This document shows positions 15,449-21,300 of a stretch of DNA of 21,551 bases, one piece after another. A program made the position numbers and the translations under genes. The DNA is from a virus: the IMG/VR virus record IMGVR_UViG_3300021963_000752, positions 1 through 21,551 of that record; one strand, 5' to 3'. A model generated the notes under the pieces. It saw nothing but the letters and a program-made list of their open reading frames with translations, was not told the origin of the DNA and searched no databases. How positions within the stretch are numbered: the stretch's first letter is position 1; each line of letters opens with the position of its first letter.

Positions 15449-15952
15449 ATGCTGTCTCTGTTCTCAACCCTCGGTGGCCTGCTGATCTCAGGCCTTCCCA
15501 AGCTCCTGGACTTCTTCCAAAACAAAGCGGACCAGAAGCATGAGCTGGCGCTGGCCAGGGTCCAGACAGAACGCGAGCTCGAGCTGGCGGCCAAGGGCTT
15601 TGCGGCCCAGCAGAGGGTCGAGGAGATCCGCACCGATCAGATCGCCATGCAGACCGACGCGCAGATGACGGTGGCCGCGTATGACCACGACAAGAAGGTT
15701 CTGGAGCGAGCCAGCACCTGGGTCGTCAACTTCGTCGGCACTGTGCGGCCTGTGGTGACCTACATCTTTGTGCTCGAGCTGTGTGCGATCAACGCCTGGA
15801 TCGCGTTCTACATCTACGAGCACCCAAACCTGATCGGCAGCATTGACGACCTGATCCGCGCCTCCGACATCATCTTCAGCAGCGATGAGATGGCCATGCT
15901 TGGCGGGATCATCGGCTTCTGGTTTGGCTCACGCAGCTGGAGCAAGAAGTGA
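15449..15952 (+). CDS. Holin, 3TM (gene-transfer-agent type) family
   Basis: This 167-residue protein starts at ATG 15449, with GGA eight bases upstream. It has an N-terminal hydrophobic helix (MLSLFSTLGGLLISGLPKLL), a charged helical cytoplasmic region (about 25-85, HELALARVQTERELELAAKG), a second pair of hydrophobic segments around VNFVGTVRPVVTYIFVLELC and AINAWIAFYIY, and a third near the end (MAMLGGIIGFWFGSRSWSKK). The R-P-V-V-T-Y and G-F-W-F-G-S-R-x-x-x-K end is what I recognise from the Holin_3TM family. It would form membrane lesions that let the soluble lysozyme reach the cell wall. The gene is directly followed by that lysozyme, whose GTG start overlaps its TGA stop. Confidence 0.75.
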   Translation: MLSLFSTLGGLLISGLPKLLDFFQNKADQKHELALARVQTERELELAAKGFAAQQRVEEIRTDQIAMQTDAQMTVAAYDHDKKVLERASTWVVNFVGTVRPVVTYIFVLELCAINAWIAFYIYEHPNLIGSIDDLIRASDIIFSSDEMAMLGGIIGFWFGSRSWSKK

Positions 15953-16476
15953 AGTTGAGCAAGGCCGGTGCAGATCTCATGCACCAGTACGAGGGCTGCA
16001 GAAACCGGCCCTACCTATGCCCCGCGCACATCTGGACGATTGGCTGGGGCCATGTGCTCTACCAGGAGCAGATCAGGCTGCCAATGGTGCGGGTGAAGGA
16101 GATTCACAGCCCCGTGATCCGCAAGGAATACCCACTGAGACCGGAGGACAGCCGTGTTTGGAGTCAACAAGAGATCGATGCGCTATTCGCAAGTGACGTC
16201 GCTAGTTTTGAGCGTGGTGTTTTACGACTTGCTCCCAATCTGCTTGGCAATCAAGGCGCTTTCGACGCGTGTACCAGCTTTGCGTTCAATGCCGGGCTGG
16301 GAAACTTTCAGCGTTCCACTATTCGGATGAAGATCGGGCGCCAGGACTGGGAGGGGGCCGCGGAGGCCTTCATGCAGTGGACCAGGGGAGGCGGCAAAGA
16401 ATTGCCGGGCCTGGTCAAACGGCGCAAAGCTGAGAAGGCTTTGTTCCTCAGCTCGATGGAAACCGAGGAAGAATAA
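15949..16476 (+). CDS. Endolysin, glycoside hydrolase family 24 lysozyme
   Basis: The gene starts at GTG 15949, overlapping the holin stop (GTGA), and ends at TAA 16474-16476. The 175-residue enzyme would cut the beta-1,4 bond between N-acetylmuramic acid and N-acetylglucosamine. The active-site pattern is visible: E15, then C24 eight residues later and T30 after five more (YEGCRNRPYLCPAHIWTIGW-GH). The usual middle residue is Asp (T4 lysozyme E11, D20, T26); Cys at this place occurs in some phage lysozymes. Later motifs (FDACTSFAFNAGLGNFQRST; QWTRGGGKELPGLVKRRKAE) are typical. Residues about 36-68 form a longer insert than in many relatives. There is no signal or signal-anchor sequence, so it depends on the holin. 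Confidence 0.88.
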   Translation: MKLSKAGADLMHQYEGCRNRPYLCPAHIWTIGWGHVLYQEQIRLPMVRVKEIHSPVIRKEYPLRPEDSRVWSQQEIDALFASDVASFERGVLRLAPNLLGNQGAFDACTSFAFNAGLGNFQRSTIRMKIGRQDWEGAAEAFMQWTRGGGKELPGLVKRRKAEKALFLSSMETEEE

Positions 16477-16477
16477 A

Positions 16478-16508
16478 TGTGACATTTTTGTGCCATTGAT
16501 TTGTGACA
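16478..16508 (+). promoter_or_regulatory. Candidate integrase arm-type sites, left of attP core
   Basis: TGTGACATTTTTGTG at 16478-16492 begins two bases after the lysozyme stop, and TTGTGACA lies at 16501-16508. The 15-mer recurs exactly at 16661-16675 on the far side of the core. Direct repeats flanking an att core in the same orientation are how arm-type integrase sites look. This is inferred; no binding is shown. Confidence 0.45.
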
Positions 16509-16531
16509 GAGCAGTTGCCATCTGCACCTTT

Positions 16532-16556
16532 GCCCCCGTAATTGGGGGCTTTTTTT
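16532..16556 (+). terminator. Rho-independent terminator after the lysis genes
   Basis: GCCCCC at 16532-16537 and GGGGGC at 16544-16549 form a perfect 6-bp stem with a GTAATT loop, followed by seven T (16550-16556). It closes the late + strand transcript and lies just before the attP core. Confidence 0.88.
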
Positions 16557-16566
16557 GGTAAACTCA

Positions 16567-16613
16567 GATTGTGATTCCTGTTGTCGTGGGTTCGAGCCCC
16601 ATCAGCCACCCCA
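16567..16613 (+). other. Candidate attP core: copy of the 3' half of a tRNA-His gene
   Basis: These 47 bases match the 3' half of the complete tRNA-His at 16724-16770 at 42 positions, starting at the anticodon stem-loop (GATTGTGATTCC) and ending with CCA. Homology stops abruptly at 16566. Differences (TGTTG for AGCGG, C for T, A for G) give CAGCCAC as the acceptor end, as in betaproteobacterial tRNA-His genes from memory. A tRNA 3' half with a sharp 5' edge is the classic attP core, and candidate arm sites lie on both sides. Confidence 0.65.
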
Positions 16614-16642
16614 ATAGAATCAAGGCTTTCGGCATTTCCAAG

Positions 16643-16675
16643 TTGTGATTTTTGAGTTGTTGTGACATTTTTGTG
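16643..16675 (+). promoter_or_regulatory. Candidate integrase arm-type sites, right of attP core
   Basis: TTGTGATTTTTGAG at 16643-16656 and TTGTGACATTTTTGTG at 16660-16675 are in the same orientation as the two sites left of the core. The second contains the exact 15-mer found at 16478-16492. Together they suggest P' arm sites. Confidence 0.45.
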
Positions 16676-16693
16676 TCGTAGATTCAAAGCAGC

Positions 16694-16770
16694 GGTGGCC
16701 GTAGCTCAGCTGGTAGAGCTCTGGATTGTGATTCCAGCGGTCGTGGGTTCGAGTCCCATCGGCCACCCCA
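16694..16770 (+). tRNA. tRNA-His (anticodon GTG), complete and phage-encoded
   Basis: A full 77-base cloverleaf is visible: extra G(-1) at 16694, acceptor GTGGCCG/CGGCCAC, D arm GCTC/GAGC, anticodon stem CTGGA/TCCAG with loop TTGTGAT (GTG), five-base variable loop, T arm GTGGG/CCCAT with TTCGAGT loop, discriminator C and encoded CCA. G(-1) opposite C73 is the identity mark of tRNA-His. All stems are perfect, so it appears functional. It lies six bases from the end of the convergent integrase gene. No clear promoter precedes it. Confidence 0.95.
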
Positions 16771-16776
16771 GCACCC

Positions 16777-17733
16777 TCAGAAGTTAACGCGCTCAGCAGC
16801 ATTCGCCAGGTGCTCTGGCGACAGGTGGGCGTATCGCTGCACCATCTCATGCGAGTGCCAGCCACCCAGCTCCTGGAGCACCGACAGGGGAGTGCCGGCC
16901 ATAGCGTGCCAGGACGCCCAGGTGTGGCGCAGATCATGGAAACGAAAGCCAGGCACGCCAGCGCGCTTGCAGGCGCCTGTCCAGGTGTTGGCCCAGACGC
17001 GGTCCATATCGCCCCACACGCGGCCTTTGCGGGGCTCAGGGAAGGATTCCAGCAGTGCCTTGGCCGACTTGTTCAGCGGGACCAGGATGCGCTGGCCAGC
17101 TTTGGCGTCTTCCTCGGCCACATGCACCATGCCATTGGCCAGGTCTACAGCCTCCCAGGTCAAGCCAAAAACATTCGATCTTCTCAACCCGGTGAGTAAA
17201 GCGAAACGGACTGGCATCCGATACTTTTCCGGGAGACAAGTGATCAAAACCTCGGCCTGCTCGCGTGTCAAATATGCGACGCGGCGCTTTGGCTCTGCCT
17301 CTGTTCTGAGGATAGGGGCGCGGTCAAGCCAGTCCCACTCGCGCTCAGCAGCACGCAGCATGGCGCGGATCAGGGCGCGGTAGCGGTTCCTGGTGGCGCC
17401 TGCAACCTCCTTGGGCAGCACGCTTTCAATCTTGTCTCGAGTGAGCTCAGACAGCAGCACAGTGCCTATCTTTGGGAGGAGAAACTTGATCTTGAGCTCG
17501 TCATCAGGCAGCGAGCGCTTGTGTGCGCGCTCGACCAGCCAGCGTGCGCATGCCTCCTTGAATGTCTTCTTGGGCTTCTCCTTCAAGACCCCCTCGCGCC
17601 AGAGCTCAGCCTTGCGCATGTCGTGCAGCTGCTGGGCCAGCTTCTTGTCGCCGGTCTTGAGTGATTCACGCAAACGCTTGCCATTGATCTGGACGTCCAT
17701 CCAATAGTTGTCGCCTCTGAGAATAAGTGCCAT
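16777..17733 (-). CDS. int: Tyrosine-type site-specific integrase
   Basis: The start is ATG at 17733, with AAGGAG at 17743-17748; a start at 17772 would lie inside the promoter. The 318-residue enzyme has an N-terminal arm-binding-like part (NYWMDVQINGKRLRESLKTG), a core-binding helical domain (about 57-140) and the catalytic domain. Catalytic residues are seen in order: R184 (LLTGLRRSNVFGLTW), K211 (EEDAKAGQ), H266 and R269 (FHDLRHTWASWH), W292 in the usual His/Trp position (LGGWHSHEM) and nucleophile Y301 (VQRYAHLSP). All are present, so it should be active. It would join attP to a tRNA-His gene of the host. The gene converges on the tRNA-His and lies next to the att region, the normal arrangement for tRNA integrators. 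Confidence 0.95.
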   Translation of the reverse strand: MALILRGDNYWMDVQINGKRLRESLKTGDKKLAQQLHDMRKAELWREGVLKEKPKKTFKEACARWLVERAHKRSLPDDELKIKFLLPKIGTVLLSELTRDKIESVLPKEVAGATRNRYRALIRAMLRAAEREWDWLDRAPILRTEAEPKRRVAYLTREQAEVLITCLPEKYRMPVRFALLTGLRRSNVFGLTWEAVDLANGMVHVAEEDAKAGQRILVPLNKSAKALLESFPEPRKGRVWGDMDRVWANTWTGACKRAGVPGFRFHDLRHTWASWHAMAGTPLSVLQELGGWHSHEMVQRYAHLSPEHLANAAERVNF

Positions 17734-17756
17734 TTTTTGGGACTCCTTAATTTGAT

Positions 17757-17773
17757 GTTGAGATTGTCTCAAC
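17757..17773 (-). promoter_or_regulatory. Palindromic operator candidate over the int promoter
   Basis: GTTGAGA-TTG-TCTCAAC is a perfect 7-bp inverted repeat with a three-base centre. It covers the -10 element of the predicted int promoter, so a dimeric repressor bound here would block int. The binding protein is not identified in the window. Confidence 0.5.
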
Positions 17774-17791
17774 TATCATCGGAAATGTCAA
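17763..17791 (-). promoter_or_regulatory. Predicted int promoter
   Basis: On the - strand a perfect TTGACA (17791-17786) is followed after 17 bases by GACAAT (17768-17763), a four-of-six -10 match. It lies about 30 bases before the int start codon, between int and the RuvC-like gene, and would give int its own transcript. Confidence 0.65.
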
Positions 17792-17797
17792 CATGTG

Positions 17798-18274
17798 TCA
17801 GTTAAGACGGCTCCATTCGGCAATTAGCGCTGCCTCGGCGCGGCCATCGTCCTTGACGCGCTTGAACTCGCCCGCCTGGGTCGGCCACAGCTGCGCTGCC
17901 TTGGCCCGGCTGCCGTCCTTGCCTGCGTTGACTCCCATTGCTTTTTTCCACTTACCAGGCGTCACGGTGCTGGTCGGGATGCCCAGGCCGGCCAGGACTC
18001 CCTTGGCCAAGCCAAAAGATTCACCGAAGGCAAACATGGAGCTCACGCCCTGGCCAGGCATCGCGCCCACTTGCTCGACCACAGCTGTGGCGCCCTGGTC
18101 GGCGTAAAGCCTGAGCTCGGCGGCCAGCATCTCCGGGCTCACTCGTTTTTTGGCTTTGCCACCTGCCATGACTTCGACTGATGGCATGTCAAAGACATGG
18201 ACCAGCTTTCCGCTCTTCTCCAGGATCGCAACGGCGCCGGACGCGCCTGGATCAATACCGATTAAAAAATTCAT
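17798..18274 (-). CDS. RuvC-like Holliday junction resolvase
   Basis: A 158-residue protein with an RNase H-type fold. The first strand holds IGIDPGASGAVAIL with D8, the second acidic site is E67 in AVVEQVGAMPGQGVSSMFAF, and the C-terminal acidic cluster is KDDGRAEAALIAEW (D142/D143, E147). These match the order and spacing of RuvC-type resolvases, which cut four-way DNA junctions symmetrically with Mg2+. Length is typical (about 160-170). It overlaps the HNH-like gene by four bases, and shares its operon with Sak4-like, DUF669 and exonuclease genes, so it probably resolves recombination or replication intermediates, perhaps also branched DNA before packaging. Between its stop and the int start lie only 64 bases, containing the int promoter. 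Confidence 0.85.
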   Translation of the reverse strand: MNFLIGIDPGASGAVAILEKSGKLVHVFDMPSVEVMAGGKAKKRVSPEMLAAELRLYADQGATAVVEQVGAMPGQGVSSMFAFGESFGLAKGVLAGLGIPTSTVTPGKWKKAMGVNAGKDGSRAKAAQLWPTQAGEFKRVKDDGRAEAALIAEWSRLN

Positions 18275-18771
18275 TTGTTACTTGCTCCAATAAGCTGAGC
18301 GAAAGGGTTGTTGTAGTCGCGCCAGGTCTTGCCGCGCTTGATCACGCTGACTGTTGCCTGGCTCACGCCAAAACGTTTGGCGATCTCGCGCTGTGTGCCC
18401 TCGGCCTGCCTGATTTCTTCAGCCAACTGCTCGTTGAGCTTTGCGTGTTGACGCGCCACTAAAGAAATCTTGGCCATGCGAATCACGCTGACTGAGCGTC
18501 TGATTTGTGATGCAACTCGCTTTGTGAGTTTCTTCCTGGTAATGATTTCCACATGCTCAGGATTGACGCACAAGTGATTGCCGCATGTGCATGTGGCAAC
18601 TTTGCTTTCCAGCGAATAGCCCTGCACCTCCATGATCAATCGGCGCACAGACATGGTCCGCTGCTTGTGACGAATCGTGGGTGTTGTTCCACACGCCTGC
18701 AAAGCTCCTTGCCACTCCCAGCAATCGCCTACTTCAACCGTGCGTTCTTTGATCATGTCGATGATGGTCAC
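18271..18771 (-). CDS. HNH-like / helix-turn-helix DNA-binding protein, catalytic His replaced
   Basis: GTG at 18771 is the preferred start: a GGTGG site lies about eight bases upstream and the codon overlaps the TGA of a tiny upstream gene. The longer in-frame extension to 18894 would cover that gene and has no sense as protein. The 166-residue product has a CWEWQGA opening (C17-A23), then the HNH-type loop C61-T-C63-G-N-H-L-C68-V-N-P-E-H73 and, at about 126-145, a helix-turn-helix (TQREIAKRFGVSQATVSVIK) ending RGKTW. In HNH homing-type nucleases the residue two before the first Zn cysteine is His; here it is C61, so cutting activity is doubtful. It may be a decayed nuclease or a DNA-binding regulator. 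Confidence 0.7.
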   Translation of the reverse strand: MTIIDMIKERTVEVGDCWEWQGALQACGTTPTIRHKQRTMSVRRLIMEVQGYSLESKVATCTCGNHLCVNPEHVEIITRKKLTKRVASQIRRSVSVIRMAKISLVARQHAKLNEQLAEEIRQAEGTQREIAKRFGVSQATVSVIKRGKTWRDYNNPFAQLIGASNK

Positions 18772-18881
18772 AGCGCGTTCCACCCCAACATGAAGACGTA
18801 GTAAGTGGCCTTCGCAAGCAAGCCAATGATGACCAGGCTCGCGCACCACAGGCTCACATAAATGCAAACATTCTTGATCAT
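18768..18881 (-). CDS. Tiny membrane protein (37 aa) in the recombination operon
   Basis: The frame runs from ATG 18881, overlapping the TGA of the nuclease gene (ATGA), to TGA 18768-18770, which overlaps the GTG start of the HNH-like gene (GTGA). A GGAG site lies five bases before its start. It codes for MIKNVCIYVSLWCASLVIIG followed by LLAKATYYVFMLGWNAL. Nearly all of it is hydrophobic, with a basic N-terminus and one likely membrane span (about 5-23), and two cysteines. Overlaps on both ends, a good ribosome site and no alternative use of the 106-base gap make it credible. Function is unknown; membrane proteins are not expected in a DNA-recombination operon, so a host-takeover or exclusion role is possible. 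Confidence 0.55.
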   Translation of the reverse strand: MIKNVCIYVSLWCASLVIIGLLAKATYYVFMLGWNAL

Positions 18882-20065
18882 CGCGACTCCCCAAAACGTT
18901 TCATTGCCTCAACTGCTGCGCTTGTTTTGCGTCTGGCTTCTGCCTTGGTTGGGTTGTCTTTCTTAACTGGAATGTCATCAGGGTCTGTGGCCAGATCGTC
19001 AAAAATTGTTAGGAGACTTCCACTTGCAACCTTGCTGCCTGGAAACTGTTCCTTGAGCGCGGCCACTTCAGCTATCAATGAGCCAGGGCACAGTTGCAGC
19101 TCTTTGCTCGAGAAGCTCTGGCCGTAGGCTTCGATGGTTTCCTGGCCATTCACAAACGTCGCACCAGTCTCGCGGTGCTTGTATGCGATCCAGGACTCGC
19201 CGCCATCGATTGCTTCCGCGTAGGGGATCAGCGACGGGATCATCAGGTGAGCTTCACAGCCAGCGCGTTGGGTCTTGTCATCGATCTGCTTTTTGTGATG
19301 GCCACAAGACCACGCTGCGTTTTCAACGGGTGAGGAATGACAGCATGTGCGACAGTTCATCTCGGCAGCCAAACCACCGTGACAGTGCTTGTGAAAGCTG
19401 CACATCTTGCAGATGTAGTAGCTTGGGTCGCGGCTCAGTGGCTCTGGTGATGCTGTCTGCTCGATCAGGTGCTGTGCGCGATCCATCAGCACTGCAAAGT
19501 GGTCCTTGTCAAAATGGACCCACTCGCAATAGACGTCGTCGTTGTTTTTGTTCACGCCCATGTACATGGCGCGATCGATCTCCATCAGCCCCATGTAAAC
19601 CGTCATCTGGTCATAGTGCTGAGGCTTTGCGCCTTGCACTTTCTTGCTGCACAGGTCATTGAATGACTTGTCGTTGTGTGTCTTGAACTCGAGCACGCAG
19701 GGTGACTTTGGCGCCTCTGGCAGACCTTTGCCAACGCCGTCGAGTGAGCCACCAAAGTGGCCATTGCAGGCCGACACGCGAAACTGATCACCAGTGTCTG
19801 GATCACGTTCCCATACAGTCGCGCCGATACCACGCAGCTCTTCGATCAGGCGTAATTCCTCGCGCTGGCCGGTGCTGAACAAGCGCAGCATGCGGCCTGA
19901 AAATTCAGGCTTGAGCGCCCAGCGCCATGTCAGCCAGATGTACCGATTGCATTGGTGGCCAATCAGAGACGCGCCCATGTGTGGGCGGTGCTCTTGTGGC
20001 TTGCTCTCGTACCACCGCACGATCGCAGTGGCCGTTGTGTGCTGTGACTCGGGCACTCGCGCCAT
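18878..20065 (-). CDS. Cas4/RecB-like PD-(D/E)XK nuclease with Fe-S cluster cysteines
   Basis: ATG at 20065 is chosen because GGGG lies six bases before it; a TTG at 20071 is poorer. The 395-residue protein has the PD-(D/E)XK nuclease pattern: D109 (FGGSLDGVG), E126 and K128 (CVLEFKTHNDKSF), and a downstream Gln motif (KPQHYDQMTVYMGL). Cys residues C39 and C219-x2-C222-x5-C228 match the 4Fe-4S signature of Cas4/AddB-type nucleases. A second set (C238-x2-C241-C242, C254, H256/H257, C270, H273) may bind zinc or another cluster. The C-terminal part is helical and Lys/Asp-rich. With Sak4-like and DUF669 neighbours, a 5'-3' or single-strand exonuclease role in phage recombination is likely. There are no CRISPR repeats here. 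Confidence 0.8.
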   Translation of the reverse strand: MARVPESQHTTATAIVRWYESKPQEHRPHMGASLIGHQCNRYIWLTWRWALKPEFSGRMLRLFSTGQREELRLIEELRGIGATVWERDPDTGDQFRVSACNGHFGGSLDGVGKGLPEAPKSPCVLEFKTHNDKSFNDLCSKKVQGAKPQHYDQMTVYMGLMEIDRAMYMGVNKNNDDVYCEWVHFDKDHFAVLMDRAQHLIEQTASPEPLSRDPSYYICKMCSFHKHCHGGLAAEMNCRTCCHSSPVENAAWSCGHHKKQIDDKTQRAGCEAHLMIPSLIPYAEAIDGGESWIAYKHRETGATFVNGQETIEAYGQSFSSKELQLCPGSLIAEVAALKEQFPGSKVASGSLLTIFDDLATDPDDIPVKKDNPTKAEARRKTSAAVEAMKRFGESR

Positions 20066-20067
20066 GA

Positions 20068-20532
20068 TCAACCCCAGGGCTTCTTAGCTGGAGCTGAGGC
20101 AACAGCAGGACGTGCTGCTGGCGCTGCTTTAGGTGCTGGCGCGCCTGCACTCGCATAGCCCATGACGCGGTTGCGTGTTGGATCTTTCTTGTCGATCTCC
20201 ACATGCGCAACAAACGGCTGGTCATGCAGCTGCTCTGTCTCGGTCATGTCTTCGATGCCAATGGCATAGCAAAGAGAGGCCAGGGCCGCGTTGGCAATGT
20301 CTTGCGCTGTCTTGTTTGGGTTGTCTACATTCAAGCGCTCCCAGTGGCGGCGGCCTGAGTGCTCACCGTTCAGGACGTGCATCTCCAGCTCAATGTAGTG
20401 ACCAGTGCCGGCCTGCGTTGGCTTGACGTCTGATTTGACGATCATCATTTCGTAGTCGCCTTTGGGCAGCGGCTCGAATGAGCGCGCCTGCATTGGTTCG
20501 ACAGTGGCAGCGTTGAAGTTGAATAAGGCCAT
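20068..20532 (-). CDS. DUF669 protein, putative single-strand DNA-binding protein
   Basis: ATG 20532 is chosen over an upstream start because AGGAG lies seven bases before it and the protein then opens with MALFNFNAATVEPMQARSFE. The 154-residue product follows the DUF669 pattern: the Asn-rich N-terminus, PLPKGDYEMMIVKSDVKPTQ, GTGHYIELEMHVLNGEHSGR with WERLNVDNPNK, then ANAALASLCYAIGIED. DUF669 proteins occur beside Sak4-type ATPases and are thought to bind single-stranded DNA; I rely on general knowledge here. The C-terminal 30 residues are Ala/Pro-rich and end KKPWG, a flexible tail that may contact a partner. It lies between the Sak4-like gene and the Cas4-like nuclease and would work with both. 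Confidence 0.8.
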   Translation of the reverse strand: MALFNFNAATVEPMQARSFEPLPKGDYEMMIVKSDVKPTQAGTGHYIELEMHVLNGEHSGRRHWERLNVDNPNKTAQDIANAALASLCYAIGIEDMTETEQLHDQPFVAHVEIDKKDPTRNRVMGYASAGAPAPKAAPAARPAVASAPAKKPWG

Positions 20533-20554
20533 GTGGTTTCTCCTGGTTGATGGC

Positions 20555-21298
20555 TTAGTTGTTGGCCGCAAGTGCAGCAGCGAATGCTTCCCAGCTGAGA
20601 GGCATATTCTTCAAACCGAAACGGTTCCCACCCATGTGAGCGGGGTGCGGTTCAACGTGAAGGATTCGTTCGCCCGTGGTGCGGGCCTTTGTCTCTTTAT
20701 TGCCGTAGCCGGCGTCTGATTGAGTTGTGACGACGCGGTAGTTGGCCCAGCCAATGACGTCTGCCCACTCCTGGACAAGAGCGCCAGCGCGGTCGTGCAA
20801 CTTCAATGTGTATTGGTCGTAGCCCTCATGCAGGGGAGACTCAAAGCGCTTGATCTTGTCGTGCGCGATCAAGATGATGGCCATGTTGCGTTGAGCGCGA
20901 AGAGCCTCCAGGCCTGAGAGCAACGTGCGCCACTCTTCAGCTGCAGCGATGTAGCCCTTGCCGTAACCAGGCGCCTCGATCGATGCCCACTTGTTGGCCT
21001 CGCAGACATGCTGGTGCAGCAGTGGCTCGAGCCAGTCGAGGGAATCCAGGAACACAGACTCAAAGTCGTGCTTGTCTTTGAGCAGCGTTCCTATTGCTGA
21101 ATAGACATCGGATAGCGAAGAACACAACGGAAAGGCCGAAGCATCAACCGCGTCAGCGCCGTCCTCAGTCAAGATGCCGACAGCGTTTGGCGCCTGAGAA
21201 GCAAAGGTTGTCTTGCCAATCTTGCCTGGGCCGGCAATGACAATTTTGGGTGCGCGCATGCGCTTAGTGCGCGAGATGGATGAGAGATCGAATGCCAT
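20555..21298 (-). CDS. Sak4-like recombination ATPase (RecA-fold, AAA_24)
   Basis: This 247-residue protein starts at ATG 21298 behind GAAGGG, seven bases upstream. It has a Walker A motif G23-P-G-K-I-G-K-T30, a Walker B strand ending FLDSL (D85), and a later strand with IILIAHDKIKR, the sensor-like element of this fold. The order and size match Sak4-type proteins, RecA-like ATPases of phages that assist single-strand annealing and strand exchange. The N-terminal MAFDLSSISRTKRMRAPKI and the C-terminal NRFGLKNMPLSWEAF are typical of the AAA_24 group. It is the first complete gene of the early operon as seen here and is followed by the DUF669 gene, its common partner. It would act on replicating or repaired phage DNA in the cytoplasm. 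Confidence 0.82.
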   Translation of the reverse strand: MAFDLSSISRTKRMRAPKIVIAGPGKIGKTTFASQAPNAVGILTEDGADAVDASAFPLCSSLSDVYSAIGTLLKDKHDFESVFLDSLDWLEPLLHQHVCEANKWASIEAPGYGKGYIAAAEEWRTLLSGLEALRAQRNMAIILIAHDKIKRFESPLHEGYDQYTLKLHDRAGALVQEWADVIGWANYRVVTTQSDAGYGNKETKARTTGERILHVEPHPAHMGGNRFGLKNMPLSWEAFAAALAANN

Positions 21299-21300
21299 GT

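Noticed and set aside
16643-16693. Own promoter for the phage tRNA-His
   Set aside because: Possible -35 and -10 boxes have spacings of 13 or 21 bases and poor matches, so no call was made.
16567-16770. Junction of two tandem prophages or an integrated prophage end
   Set aside because: Phage genes run on both sides without host sequence, and a tandem junction would hold one hybrid att site rather than a half and a full copy 80 bases apart. It cannot be fully excluded from this window.
17734-17772. Upstream start of integrase at 17772
   Set aside because: It lies in the predicted promoter and operator and lacks a ribosome site, while ATG 17733 has AAGGAG nine bases upstream.
18772-18894. Long N-terminal extension of the HNH-like protein
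   Set aside because: The codons have no family resemblance and the stretch is better explained by the 37-residue membrane peptide in another frame.
18878-20065. CRISPR-associated Cas4 with an array
   Set aside because: No repeat-spacer array and no other cas gene are present. Fe-S PD-(D/E)XK nucleases are common in phage recombination modules.
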